Source of the DNA: Siphonodentalium dalli
Lineage: Eukaryota > Mollusca > Scaphopoda > Gadilida > Siphonodentaliidae
NCBI GenBank assembly: GCA_032622095.1
Contig: CP136066.1
Span: 98,911,319-98,975,318 of the forward strand
Direction of reading: 5' to 3'
Length of the DNA stretch: 64,000 bases
A program made the position numbers and the translations under genes. Shown here piece by piece: positions 33,781-45,418 of the stretch. The notes below the pieces were generated by a model. That model searched no databases, was not told the DNA's origin, and saw nothing but the letters and a program-made list of their open reading frames with translations. Each line of letters begins with the position of its first letter. The first letter of the stretch is position 1.

Positions 33781-34997
33781 ACAATTTATCAATCGATATT
33801 AACATCTCATAATACCGAGCTCAATTGCTATGTATTTGAATTTTTTGTATATACAGGTCAGACATCGCATGTTAAAAGCTTCAATACAAAGAAAACGCCA
33901 GAACGCGGCGGTCCAATATGCCATAGTACGACAGGCGACCATCGAGCTGTAACGTTCAAATTGAATGTCATCGTGTAAAAAAAAAAATCGCCCAAAGGCA
34001 TGTCGGTAAAGAAGCGAGTATGGCTGACCTGAGATGAACCCGACCGACCATTAACAAACAGAAGCAGCGATGGTGCATGCCGACTGCTCGGCCGTATGTA
34101 TATAATAAACCACGGTTCAGAACAATGACCCCCGCACCGTAGAAAAGTAAGACGAAATGGCCAGTCCGCGACCTACTTCAATCACCAACACCCAAGGTCA
34201 ACATCCTCACAAGATAAACTTGACATCTGCAATTTATTGTTTGGTTTTGACGAAGTTTGCTATTTTAGCACAATTCTTTGTAACATTTACGCCTATCTAC
34301 ATAACAGGTTTCCCTGTTGCTGTCAGGGGCCACAAAGAGTCTGACCCGGGGTCTGGTGGCCGCTGTTGAGTGAATGCTGATTTAATGAGATCCGGGGATG
34401 TTTAATTGATCTCGGAAGCCAGCTGCCCCGTTAGTTTGCGGTAACCAGAGATCTATGGATGTTAAATTGGTTTTAAATGAGAGATAGCCATGCTTCGTAA
34501 CGGTGATATAGGGGCTTGGAAGAAACTTTACCCACAACATTCAGGCATCGAATTGGCTCGATCTATTGTTGCTCTGTGTATACATTATGGCTCTTAAAGA
34601 TGGTCCATCTCTTCCTCGGTCACTAGGAAATAACTTTTTTCTATGAATTATTTTATGTGATTCGGGACAGTTCATGTGGCTATTTGTTTTAGAGCATTAC
34701 TAAATTTTGATTGAAAATTTAACTTTTAAAACACATTCGTGTGAAATATTTGCAACACCAGATACTACTCATGTGTTTGTTTTTGGGAACATCTGTGCTA
34801 AGGTGCCTTAATAATGAGTTTCTTATAAATGTTGTTGAAGCAGAAAGTGGTAACAGGAAGAGACAGCCCATCTTTAAAGTTTCGCACAACATTCAAACAT
34901 TCAAAATATATTAAGATTGTTTCTTTTGTCACGATTTTTGGTGTTCAAGGTAGGCGTATCAATACGATACAATGTTACATCTTATCTCCTGTTTTTG
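33781..34997. other. No recognised feature
   Basis: No gene family and no repeat shared elsewhere were seen. 34310-34460 is GC-richer but has stops in all frames beyond about 70 codons. Confidence 0.45.
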
Positions 34998-35050
34998 TTA
35001 TCTCTCTCTCTCTCTCTCTCTCTCTCCCTCTGTATGTCTGTCTGTCTCTC
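34998..35050. repeat. (CT)n microsatellite
   Basis: About 28 bp of pure tc repeat, followed by ctgt variants and another tctc run. Confidence 0.95.
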
Positions 35051-35058
35051 ATTTTAAA

Positions 35059-35391
35059 AGTGGTGTGGATTACTCCGGGGGGGGGGTGATCAGATAGGAA
35101 TGGAGAAAAATCTCGTTCAAAGTAGATATTTTCACAAATTTTATATCCAAATTGATAACACACACCGCCATTCTTATATATGAACTGAATGCAGTGACTC
35201 TCGATGGCGAAATCAATAAGTAAATATTTACAATCGATCGTAGTTCTGACGCTGTTTTCAATAGAATGGTTCGTAAAAAAAATTGAGATTTATGGGAATA
35301 TTAGCTAAATGCTGCATTCCTCCAGTTGGCGTGGTGCATGTGTACTAAGTTTCTCCCACCGAATAAGTCCACCATATGTCCTTAAAGGTAC
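35059..35391 (+). mobile_element. Family F TTAA-flanked element, abutting family B
   Basis: TTAA precedes it near 35054-35057. Its right end atatgtc meets TTAA at 35392-35395. It shares ctcgttcaaagtag, atccaaattgataacacac and agtgactctcgatgg with the other F copies. The usual ccggtaggg has expanded to a run of ten G near 35078. The same TTAA serves as the left flank of the family B copy that follows. Confidence 0.85.
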
Positions 35392-35608
35392 TCAATCCGA
35401 CCAGACTGTCCCCATATTATCGCGAGAACAACAACAATATTTCATCAAAATAAGCTTAAGTTTTCAGAATCGATTAATTGCAAAAAAATAATGCTAACTA
35501 CTGTCAATAACGGTATCAAATTTCCCAAAACGTGTAATTTATCAACATTTTGATCAACGAAATATGGCAGTATTATCACTTGAGTATCACGAAATGTGGC
35601 CGTATTAC

Positions 35609-37109
35609 CAGGGGGGGGGGGGGTTGTGGAAAAAATTGCACATATAGGGCCCAAAAAGGTTTTTTCCGACCCCGAGGGACCCACCACCCCATTTGTGCAA
35701 AAAAATATTTTTTTCCTCCAAATTTTGGGGACCCACCCCCCCCCCTTCTCATTTTTTTATAAAAATTTCAGAGGGTTTTTTTTAGCCGTTCTTCAATAAC
35801 TGTGTTAACTGCCTTTCAATCCCATTCCACTATCCTTTTTTGGTGCAAACTCTTGCTGTGTACCATTAAGACTCAAGCAATAACATGCTTAATTGGTAAA
35901 AACAGATCAGAAAAACGAAAAATAAACTGTATTTCCAGGTGTTTTCAGTATATCTAACAACAATAATAAAGCATTGTGTAGGTACACTATATGTCACAAA
36001 TCGCTATAGACCCCATGATAGCCTTAATATATCGAGTGTGTTGTGTCTGACAAAGAACACTGGCCAGTGTAAATAGTGGTAAATAGGTCAGGGGTTACAC
36101 AATTATTTGTGCACGACCAAAGAACTCTTTAGTCTTATCCCCCGGGGTGGGGTGGGGGAGGGGATTTGTTTTTGGTTAGGTTTACACATAGATATATAGT
36201 TATTATACCCCCCGATATTAGTCGGCGGCTATATAGTCAGTGCGTCTGTCCGTACACACATTTTGCATTATAACTCAAGAGTCGGTTGTCATATTTTGAT
36301 GCCCTTTGGCATGGTGAAGGACCAGAAATGGGGAACGAATATGCATAATATCACGGGTTGTGACCACCAATGCCTACCAGAGTTATGGGCCCTGTTCGAC
36401 TTTTGAAATTCAGTCCGTACAAAGTTTTTGCAATATAAGTTAAGTGTCGGTTGTCGAATTTTGATGTGGTTTGGTATGGTGATAGACCAGAATGAGAGGG
36501 GAAGGATTTATGCACATATTACTGCATATCACAGGTTTCGCCTGTCAATGCATACCAGAGTTACCGGCCTTGTTCCATCCGTAAACACATTTTGCATTAT
36601 TATAACTCAACCATAGTTTAACAGATTTTGATGTTCTTTGGTATGTGTATAGACCAGCATGAGCGAACGAATATGCACATATCACAGGTTTCGCCCATCA
36701 ATGCATGCCAGAGTGATTGTCCTTTATTGACTTGTAACAATAGGCAAAATATTACAAATTTTGCCTATTGGTACTGATTGGTACATGTCAAATATTTCTT
36801 CCGTTGATCATAAGTTTCCTGAACGCTATTACGGTGGTCCACTGTGAAGTGGGCCGGGATCCTGTGAAATCCAGAATGTTGCTAAATCTGAGGCTAAAGA
36901 GTCACTATAGCTGCCTATATAGCCCTATACCAACAAGCATGGTGCTAACATGCTTACAAACAACATTACATGGTCAGTACTTGTAAATTGTTTGAACAAA
37001 ACCCATTTTGGAAAAAGATTTACAAGCACGATTTTTTCGGCCTCTGGTCCACCCACCCACCCACCCCGGCCCTATACACGGACTTTTTTTGCAGACCACC
37101 CCCCCCCTG
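35609..37109. mobile_element. Poly-G-ended DNA element with 7-bp target duplication (1501 bp)
   Basis: The left end is caggggg extended to about a dozen G, then ttgtggaaaaa. The right end in reverse complement is caggggggggg, tggtctgcaaaaaaa. The 7-bp gtattac flanks both sides (35602-35608 and 37110-37116), and the uninterrupted sequence exists in another family B copy. Purine/pyrimidine-rich gacccacc strings follow the ends, as in the 11136 element. The interior carries a tandem array (36205-36740) but no transposase frame. Confidence 0.85.
36205..36740. repeat. Roughly 160-bp triplet array with leader hairpin
   Basis: The leader ccccgatattagtcggcggc contains a small hairpin and is followed by gtctgtccgtacacac. 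Three diverged units open with attttgcattataactcaa-like text at about 36257, 36421 and 36578. Each continues with tttgatg, tttggtatgg and catatcacaggtttcgcc. The design parallels 18882-19605. It lies wholly within the poly-G-ended element. Confidence 0.8.
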
Positions 37110-37262
37110 GTATTACCACTTGATTTTAGATTTATCCATTTTCTTCCGCAATTTTGTCCGAGATCGTGAGTTTGACGACTGTTTTCTGGGCCACAAATAA
37201 TTGCACATTTCGAGAAATAACCAACTTCAAAACTTGATCAATCAATAATTAGGTCTGAGTGA

Positions 37263-38941
37263 CAGCGTGTTTGTTTAAACTCCATGCGTGGTTTTATGCG
37301 GAAATAATCTCAGAGGTATTTTTAGCATACACATACGGATGATAATCTGGTCATGATATCAGTATGCAGTCTTATCAATACTTTAACAGAGAAAGGAAAG
37401 CAGCTTATTAACGTATAAATGTTTCAAAGCAGGACTGCTATGTAACTCACGATGCCACTCAAGTCTTGACTGTAAGAATAAGAACTGTTGAACTATTACT
37501 ACATGCTGTTTCAAGATGATTAAGATGTATTATAACGCAATATTATTGTTTGTCAAATGTTATTGATATAATTTGTGTGTGATTTTAATGTTTCAAATAA
37601 ATATCTTATGGTTAGTAAATATGTTGATGAACTCACACAAGTTGTTATTGTCAATTATCAAAATCAGTTAATATGTCTAATGAAACACTCCTAATTTCAG
37701 TTATTATGTATAATAACTGAAAATTTCAGGTATTATATATATTAACTGAGTGAATCAGGTATTATACATACTAACTGAAAATTTCAGTTATTATACATAA
37801 TAACTGATCATACATATTAACTGTAACGTATATATATACCTCCCTAACAATAAATATACACATATGTACATGTAAGTCACGCAACTCATTAATTTCTATC
37901 TCATTCAGAGTCCTCTTGGTCCCCAAATATAAGATAAGCAAGTGCCCTTCACTATCAGTAGGAAAGTGTTTTATTTAATAGTATAGTATATTTATTTACA
38001 GATACTTCAATTGTGTTATATGTATCTTGGGCAACTTTCACTGGTACCTCAATGTTATAAGCTCATACTCAAATTTCATCATTCTTTTTCCCCAATATAC
38101 TTTTAACACATATTGTAGTATTTTATATTATAGCAGTTTATATTAAGTCACTGGGTAGCTAGACCCTTTATCTTCAAGTCCAATAAGTCACTCAGTATTT
38201 AGGTCTAATATCAGTTTCATTATTTAAGCCTAATATCACTTCATGCAATCATATATAATTTCCTTTTGCATGCAACTCTTATTATTTAGTACCATGTAGG
38301 CCCATTAATGCCTTATATTTGATAACTGTTGGACGTGAACATTAACAGCACGTTATAGCAAAATTTCCTAATGTTTCAAAAAAGGTTTTCTCAAAATCTG
38401 AATAGAATTTCTTTTTGAAATGTGGCACAAGCGATTACTGTCACACATTATATAAGAACCGTTAACTAGTTTGAAATTATAGCCTCATTTACTATTCTTT
38501 TATGGCGAGAATAATCTATGAATATGAATAATTCTCACGCCATAAGTTTAATTATTTATAGAGTGATATTTGTTTGGGGAAGCAGAATGCCCCAGCAATA
38601 TACAGCATTAGTATCTAGTTATATGTTAATTCCATTGTACATGTACTATTCATATGTGTGTTGTAAATTAAATTATCATATCCTATCCTATGTAAAATAT
38701 AGCTGTTTCCTGGTACAAAGAACTTCTGAAAGATAGAACTTGTTCAAAGGTGAAGTTTACATATCCATGACATCATATTTGAATACTATACGGGAGGAGA
38801 CTGAATTGTTCTTGATTCAAGACATTTCTTAATTATTTTAATTTAGTAAGATAACCACCCATAGATATTTGTCCATATTTGAAAATGTTCGTTTCGTGCC
38901 TGCTGATCAATAAAATTTCGGACATGCAGAGAACAGTTTAA
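37263..38941. other. No gene; AT-rich
   Basis: Apart from the small palindrome cluster at 37690-37820, there is no recognised feature. Short open frames are random-looking. Confidence 0.5.
37690..37820. repeat. Array of cagttatta/taataactg palindromes
   Basis: At least four short dyads (such as cagttattatgtataataac and cagttattatacataataac) occur in 130 bp, alternating with aaatttcag. Single strands could form several small hairpins in a row. No other copies were seen. Confidence 0.8.
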
Positions 38942-39400
38942 AGGCACGGGCGGCGTTCGTTGCAGAAATATTCATATTTGTTCAAATCGCCACCAACGGA
39001 AGGAATATTAAGATATATATAGTTTTGTTCATATGCCAAACATTATCAGCGCGTAAATAGTATATTGTCTGTTTACATAACACAGCGCAATTATATTGGT
39101 TAATCACACACAAATGATATAAACGATCTTTAGTATTTCCATATCAGGAAAACAGTAACATATAACGCTCTTTATGTTTACCATATCCGGATCTAAACAA
39201 AAGCCAGGTTCTGTAACGTTTTTTGCTTTTGTCTACATAACAAAGGAATAACATTTGACAATAACATACTATTTATGCCATATTTCTGATTGGTATAAGA
39301 ACAAAGTCTGTCTATATTTTACTATTCTTTCTGTTTATGGCGGTTTTTGACGGAGCTGAATATTTTAACAGCATATCCACCGCCAACGCCGCCCGTATCT
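38942..39400. mobile_element. TTAA-flanked Kolobok-like MITE, 459 bp
   Basis: TTAA lies at 38938-38941 and 39401-39404. The ends aggcacgggcggcgttcg and, reversed, agatacgggcggcgttgg are inverted repeats. Internal blocks (acataacacagcgc, ccaggttctgtaac, ttctgtttatggcggt) are shared with the relic at 26380. It has no coding sequence. Confidence 0.88.
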
Positions 39401-39414
39401 TTAACCCTGTCTAT

Positions 39415-39735
39415 ATTAAATGGATTCTCCAAGTCACTATAAAAGTGTACATCGGAATGGTCTAGATTCATTTGGAGGGATGCTAAGTTGATAAAAGCAG
39501 AAGACAGATAAATGAAAGTACATGAAGGTGAAGGAGAAGGTCTCTCGCTCTAATCGAGCACATTGGACGATTCCTGGGAGCTTCGCGACCAAATCACTCT
39601 CACTCTAAAAGTGCCAAAAGGAGCCCTATCAATTGAGGGAAATGTGTAGAAAATAAGTTCAACATATGGTCGACATATGGTCGTTTGTTGAACTTATTAT
39701 CTGAACATTTCCTATGTGATAACTATTCATCAATT
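39415..39735 (-). mobile_element. Family J dispersed MITE
   Basis: It carries atggattctccaagtcacta, cggaatggtctagattcatt and the end gttgaacttattatctgaac followed by atttcc. Near that end, ataagttcaac, two catatggtcg strings and gttgaacttat form a small foldback. It starts about 10 bp after the TTAA of the previous element. Confidence 0.65.
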
Positions 39736-39958
39736 ATGCTTTAGTATAGAAAGGGTTAAGGTCATGGGCCCGTAGCCAAATCCACAGCAGACCATGCAGG
39801 TATCTCTAATGCAATGGCCCATTTCCCGTTGATTGCTCCCTGCATGTGTGGACTGGCCTGCATCCGACATGCTTGTTTTTATTGGGCTGAAATATTTGTG
39901 ACGGCAAACTTTCTTCGTTATAATATATGGGGGATGCTGCGATATGATGCAATTTAAC

Positions 39959-40200
39959 GAGAGGCCGATCACGATCGGCAGATGTTAACCCATCCCTTGG
40001 CGATAGTAAATTACTCTGATCGGAATCATAAATGAGAGTTTTGATGCTGAATTATAGAGTATACTGATTAGTACTATTATAGAGAATGTACATAACATAA
40101 ATTATTGGAATTTATGGGTCACTCACATTTATATAAGAGAATGCACTGGAACAGGATGTGTAATGCTGCACCACCACAGCCTTAAATGTGAAAAGGTGAC
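39959..40200 (+). mobile_element. Family G dispersed repeat
   Basis: It matches 27568-27835 from cgagaggccgatcacgatcg to gagaatgcactggaacagga and tgtaatgctgcacca, with small indels. The limits are not defined by a target duplication. Confidence 0.75.
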
Positions 40201-40839
40201 CTGGACATGGAATACTTGGTCAAGAGATTACAATTTAAGTTTATAATGATAATGTATCAAATTCTACCCACAACATCCATCAAGATAAACACCACGCTGC
40301 TGACCCATTAGTATCAATTATACAGCAGAGCTGTCAACAAATCACAGGCATTGTTTATGTTAAAGGCTGGCATCTCTATGAAACCAATAACATTTATAAT
40401 GACCTCAGACCATCTGTAGAGTGATGTTCTAGTCTACTGTTTATAGCATGTGATGTATATTGTTGAAACTTTTTTAAATTAGATACCATAGCTTTCTTTA
40501 TCTGCACATTGGCATAAGAGACATCAGAAAATAATATAACCATATTAATAGCTAAGTAGTCCAAAGGCATGGGATGGAATTGGTGAATTGGGTTTAATGT
40601 CGCTCCAAACAAATTTACCAGTACATAACAATATTTTGGACCGATTTAAACCAAATGTGGTGTGCTGACTCAGGTACCCTTGGCGGAGTTATAATGGTGT
40701 TTGTTTTTCAAATTTTTTTACTAGTAACTTAAAAAAAAAATAAAAAATTTTGTTGTTGTTATTTTTTTTTGTATGTTAAATTGAGCCAAGAATTAAAACT
40801 AAATTTTTTTATTTTTTTTTATTTTTAAGAGGGAATATT
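40201..40839. other. No gene; AT-rich
   Basis: Includes poly-A/T tracts at about 40710-40830. Nothing recognisable as coding. Confidence 0.5.
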
Positions 40840-41030
40840 TTTTCGAAAAAGGCCATAACTCAGTTTAAAATAATAGCCTGATCAAACCCATATTCGAACT
40901 AGATCTGTCTTTTGTGGTGAGAAATTCATATACAAAATTTGGTTCCGATCAGATAGAAAATGTTCGAGTTATCGCACCATGCGTAAAGTGTCTACAGACA
41001 GACAGACAAACGGATGGACGGACGTACTAA
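40840..41030 (+). repeat. Single unit of the ggccataactc repeat with gacgg tail
   Basis: It runs from aaggccataactcag through cgaactagatctgtcttttg and tcgagttatcgcaccatgcg to acagacagacagacaaacgg and gacggacg. The same unit and tail recur at 41500-41800. Such units ending in gacgg are common dispersed tandem repeats in marine invertebrates. Confidence 0.75.
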
Positions 41031-41499
41031 CGACGAGTGGTCAATCCGGACGTTACACTATGTTTACCATACTATGGTATGGGTAAACATAAAAATTAGT
41101 CATTTGTGGGTAAGTATCAATTTTGCCATCTCCACTAGCATGGGCATGTATGTGATTTTTTTGTCTGTGAAACACTGGACACACATGACAGATTATGTGA
41201 TAAAACACAATTTATTCCCTATTAGTTTTCTATTGCCAGCCATCTTTCCTGGCATAGAGACCCTCTCAGAAATCCAGAATAAGAGTGCAAATTAATTACA
41301 TAGAGCTGTATGGGAGTGTCCTATCTCCCTATATAGTATCTCTGGTTACACCTCACACTGATGGCTAAAAATAACTCTAATTCCATAATACATATTTACT
41401 GCTTGTCTCAGTCTCTCAGAGCTAAACTGATATCACTGGTAATTAATTGTAGACGGCTATGGTTATCTGGTTTAGTTGAAAAAGGCCATAACTCTGGTA

Positions 41500-41800
41500 T
41501 AAAATGTCGGATCTAACACATATTCAAACTCGATCTGTATTTTGAGTTGAGAAACTCACATACCAAATTTGGTTCCTATCAGTTGGAAAATGGTTGATTA
41601 TCGAAGCATGCATGAATTCTATGTCAAAGGACCATAACTCCATTACAAAATATCGGATCAAACCTATATTCGAACTCGATCTGTATTTTGGTCTGAGAAA
41701 CTCATATTCAAAATTTGGTTCCGATCAGATAGAGTTCGAGTTATCGCACCATGCGTAAAGTGTCTACAGACAGACATACAGATAGACGGACGGATAATTC
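41500..41800 (+). repeat. Two units of the ggccataactc repeat with gacgg tail
   Basis: Two diverged units of about 135 bp (starting about 41500 and 41632) carry ccataactc, cgaactcgatctgtattttg and aaatttggttcc. The second ends in the same caccatgcgtaaagtgtcta, acagacagac and gacggacgg tail as 40840-41030. The two loci are about 0.7 kb apart with unrelated sequence between them. Confidence 0.8.
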
Positions 41801-41865
41801 TTTGTTAAAAATATCTTGAAATTTTTGCCTGGATTTCTGAACAATGTGCGCCTGGCACTTCTTAC

Positions 41866-41960
41866 ATTGGCAAGTTTGCATGGCTTATTTAGCAGGAATG
41901 TTCTCATAGAGAACCATACGGTGTCAGAATTTGAACGGCCACATTCATTTCGCCCGAAGG
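41866..41960 (+). mobile_element. Family D end fragment
   Basis: ttacattggcaagtttgcat and tctcatagagaaccatacgg match the left arm of family D. The terminal gggtacg and the right arm are missing. Confidence 0.55.
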
Positions 41961-42579
41961 GAGAGTATATAACTTGGGAAATTTGGATTCCACTGTGTCA
42001 AAAATATCGCATGTGCCTCTTGGTTTACCAATATGAGTAAATGTTAGCCCGAAATTACCATTGCTTTTCTTTGTTATCATATGAAATCGTAGTAAACCAG
42101 CTTCGAACCGGATAGAACCAACCCAATATATCTTGGCCTGTGTCAATGGTACAACCGTATACCGAGAACAATCAGCAAAAAGAAAATAAAGATGCATGCA
42201 TCAGATCGTCCATGAATTATTTTACAAAGAATTACTTTTTAAATCTGATACAATGTTTGATGTATTAAATACCGTATTCTACTAAAGTATGCTGTCTATA
42301 CTATACATGTTAGCTATACATCTCTCTCTTTTAAACGAGATAATGTGCAGTTTTATACTTGTTCTTGGTAACCACGTATTGAGTATTTTAAATGAAGTTT
42401 ATTACGTGAAATGAATTAAAAATTTATACGATATTTTGTACATGGACGGAAACTTTGTTGTGGCGTATTTACGATGAGAAGAAGCAAATAGTTAATTAAA
42501 AGTAAAATAGTTAATATTATTATTGACCTTTAGTAAAGTAAATAGTTTTTTTTAAATGTGAATTAAAACAAACTCAATA

Positions 42580-43790
42580 CCATGTGCGTGTGTTCGCGGT
42601 GGGTCACAAGCAGGGACGCAGTGACAGGGGTTTGGGGTGTAAGTACTTATATTGTATGGGACACTATCGGGTATAATACAAATTTCATGTGCATGTTTTC
42701 ACGTCTGGTCATGACATGTAGGGTGGCGGCGACGTGCGATTGGGTGCACGTATGTACTGCTTTTATAATATTGATTGGGACACTGCCGGGTCTGTTTGAC
42801 AATTTAATTTGCATGTTATCACGACTGGTTAGATGTAGGGACGCGGCGACATGGGATTGACGAGTACGCACTTGTATTGCATGGGACCATGTATGTTTGA
42901 ACATTTCATGTGCATGTTTTCACATGTCACAATATGTTCCGTGTAGTGACGTGGGGACATGGGGTTAGGGTGTGCGTACTTATATTGCATGGGACATTGT
43001 CTGGCCTATTTGATTATTTCATGTGTACATCATCAGTGCTGATCACATCGTCACAGAGGGGTGGCACATGGTTGGGGTGTACGTATACTTATATTGCATT
43101 AAACACTGTCTGGTCGGTTTGAACATTTCATGTGTATGTTATCATGGCTGGTCACAGCGGCGTGATACAAGGGGATGGGTTTACATACTTTTATTGCATT
43201 TGATTATATAGGCGATATCCTTTAATATTTCAAGTGCATGTTTTCACGTCCGGTCATCACATGTGTGGACACGACGACAGGTGGTTGGGGAGCAGTATGT
43301 ACTTTTTTCTAATATTGATTGTGACACTGTCGGATCTGATTGACATTTTCATGTGCACGTTCTCACGACTGGTTACATGTAGGGACGCGCCGAAATGGGA
43401 TTGGCGTATACGCACTTATATTGCATGGGACCATGTCTGCTGAACATTTCATGTGCATGTTTTCACATGTCACAATGTGTCCCACGTAGAGACGTGGCGA
43501 TATGGGGTTAGGGTGTGCGTACTTATATTGCACGGGACACTGTCTGGTCTATTTGGTAATTTCGTGTGTATGTCATCAAGGCTGATTACATCATCACTGA
43601 GGGTGGCACAGTTGGTTGGGGTGTACGTATACTTATATATTGCATGCAACACTGTCCGGTAGGTTTGAATATTTCATGTGTATGTTCTGATGGCTGGTCA
43701 CAGCGGCGTAGTTCGAGGGGTTGGGTATACATACTTGTATTGCATTTCATTATATAGGTAGCATCTTCTATTTGATATACATGTATCTCA
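42580..43790. repeat. Diverged satellite of about 109 bp with 543-bp higher-order period
   Basis: About eleven monomers of roughly 105-115 bp each contain catttcatgtgcatgttttc and gcgtacttatattgcatggg type text with many differences. Particular variants return after about 543-545 bp: ttcacatgtcacaat at 42922 and 43465, ggctggtcacagcggcgt at 43147 and 43690, and cacgtctggtcat-type text at 42700 and 43245. Blocks of five monomers were therefore duplicated together. Short frames across it are incidental. Confidence 0.85.
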
Positions 43791-44229
43791 AATTGCATAT
43801 GTATATTTGTAGTGACAACTCGATAAGCTGACGTTTCTTTTCTCAGCATCCGTCTTGGATTTTACTCTTTGCATCATTCAAGTTTTTGGAATACGTTACA
43901 GCCCCCATCTGTCCGTCTGCATATTGGATGTCACGATTTGAATCTATCGGCAAACCATATAGCCGACATTATTTATGAGCATGTAATTGTCAAATTGTAA
44001 ATACACGATTAATTTTCATATCTAGGGGTAATTTGGCCATGTAAGCATCGTGTGCTTGGTCGTGAGTACACCCGATATCTCGTTTTGATAGATGCGTATA
44101 TATATGAATTTCTAATATTAACTTTATAACATTTCCCCAATGTGTGTGACTATTTTTTTTGTAAAATAATTCATGGGCGATCTGATGAATGCACCTTCTT
44201 TTCTTGTATACCATGAAATCCATATCTAC

Positions 44230-44722
44230 CATGCAATGCATAACGATATGAGAAGTATAATTTTGGTAGCTCCACGTGTAGCGGTTATTGTAACGGTGCT
44301 CCTAACACATTGCCTTCTAATATTCTAGTATGTGATTGATTATTGCCAGATAATAGCATGCTGTTTACTGGCAAATTTCGATGGCATCACGATTAAATAT
44401 TCAAGATTCTTTATTGTTGTTCTAATTACATGTGTAATATACGAACATAACACTATATAATCAATAGTACAATGGTGTAAACAAATAAAATGGTAAGTAT
44501 AACATTGAAATTTAATAAAGTTATGATAAACATTTGCCGTCGTCGGTATATATATAGAGATCGAAAGGTAAGATGGTGCAGCGGCATCGATACAAGTGGA
44601 ATTACATAGTTTTTATTTGTCATGTAATTAGGTTTTTTTATCATGTAATTAGATGTGGTGCAGATGTATTTGTAGCGTTCTATATCGTTAACGGCTGGCA
44701 AATTTGCGAGTGTATGAAGTTA
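44230..44722. mobile_element. Family D MITE split by a retroposed insert
   Basis: The left part (ttttggtagctccacgtgta, gataatagcatgctgtttac) and the right part (gtggaattacatag to ggcaaatttgcgagtgtatg) align to the two arms of the 423-bp copies. They are interrupted at 44389-44582. The left terminus is lost. A 25-bp local duplication (tcatgtaattag twice) lies in the right arm. Confidence 0.75.
44389..44582 (-). mobile_element. Short retroposon or LINE 3' tail inside family D
   Basis: The 6-bp ggcatc occurs just before (44383-44388) and just after (44583-44588) the insert, and only one copy is expected from intact family D elements. Read on the minus strand the insert ends caacaataaagaatcttgaa, an aataaa signal near its 3' end. 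The target duplication and the signal point to a target-primed insertion, possibly a 5'-truncated LINE or a SINE. No pol III boxes are recognised. Confidence 0.65.
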
Positions 44723-44938
44723 CAATGAACATAGTGGAAAATGCGTTGAATGTGCCACGTTTCTCTGTATTATTCTCGTAATACATCTGAATCTTCCAAC
44801 ATAACATCCGCTACATATATCAGGAAGATTTCCAACCGATTGCCATTTTAGTCTAAATATTCTACTGAAAGAAGGAATATAATCGATTTTTTGTCTCAAA
44901 ACGACATATATTACACTAAATATTGGTTGGAATATTAA

Positions 44939-45418
44939 AGGTACTCAATCCGATCAGAGGGTCCCCATCTCAACAGATTCCAACAACAACAATCCGATCA
45001 GAGGGTCCTATATTACTATTTCTTTGGCTTTGGGGGTAACAAATATTTGATTCGAGTCGAGGAACCCATCAAACAAAGCTCAGAGTTATTAGATATTGAT
45101 TTTTGAAATTTGTTATTTTCTCGAGATGAGTACTAATAATTGCATTCAATTTCGTAATCTGCTCGAGATGTGTACACCAAAACACTATTCAAACAGACAA
45201 GGATGGATAACTCTAAAATCAAGTGGAAATAATAACGCAATTTTGACTGTGTTCTGGGCCAGAAAGTATTCCCGATAATGAAAAATAATAGATTTCTAAA
45301 ATCGATATCTAACAAATCTGAGCTTTGATGGGTGACTTCCTCGACTCGAATCAAATATTTTTGACCCCCGAAGCCATTGAAATAGTAATTGAGAGGAGTT
45401 TTATCGGATTGAGTACCT
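44939..45418. mobile_element. Family B palindromic derivative, TTAA-flanked
   Basis: TTAA lies at 44935-44938 and 45419-45422. Unlike other copies, both termini are the same end type (aggtactcaatccgatcaga and tcggattgagtacct). Both halves contain aaatatttgattcgagtcga and its complement, so the element is a long inverted repeat of two family B ends. It must have arisen by inverted duplication or aberrant transposition. Confidence 0.85.

Larger units (their letters stand above)
35396..37262 (+). mobile_element. Family B element split by a 1501-bp insertion
   Basis: The left part starts aggtactcaatccgaccaga and runs to gtattac at 35608. The right part resumes at 37110 with gtattaccacttgatttta and continues through ctgggccacaaataattg to about 37262, where it is truncated. 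Joined, the two parts match the intact copy at 32117-32580 in reverse. The TTAA flank at 35392-35395 is shared with family F. Confidence 0.88.
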
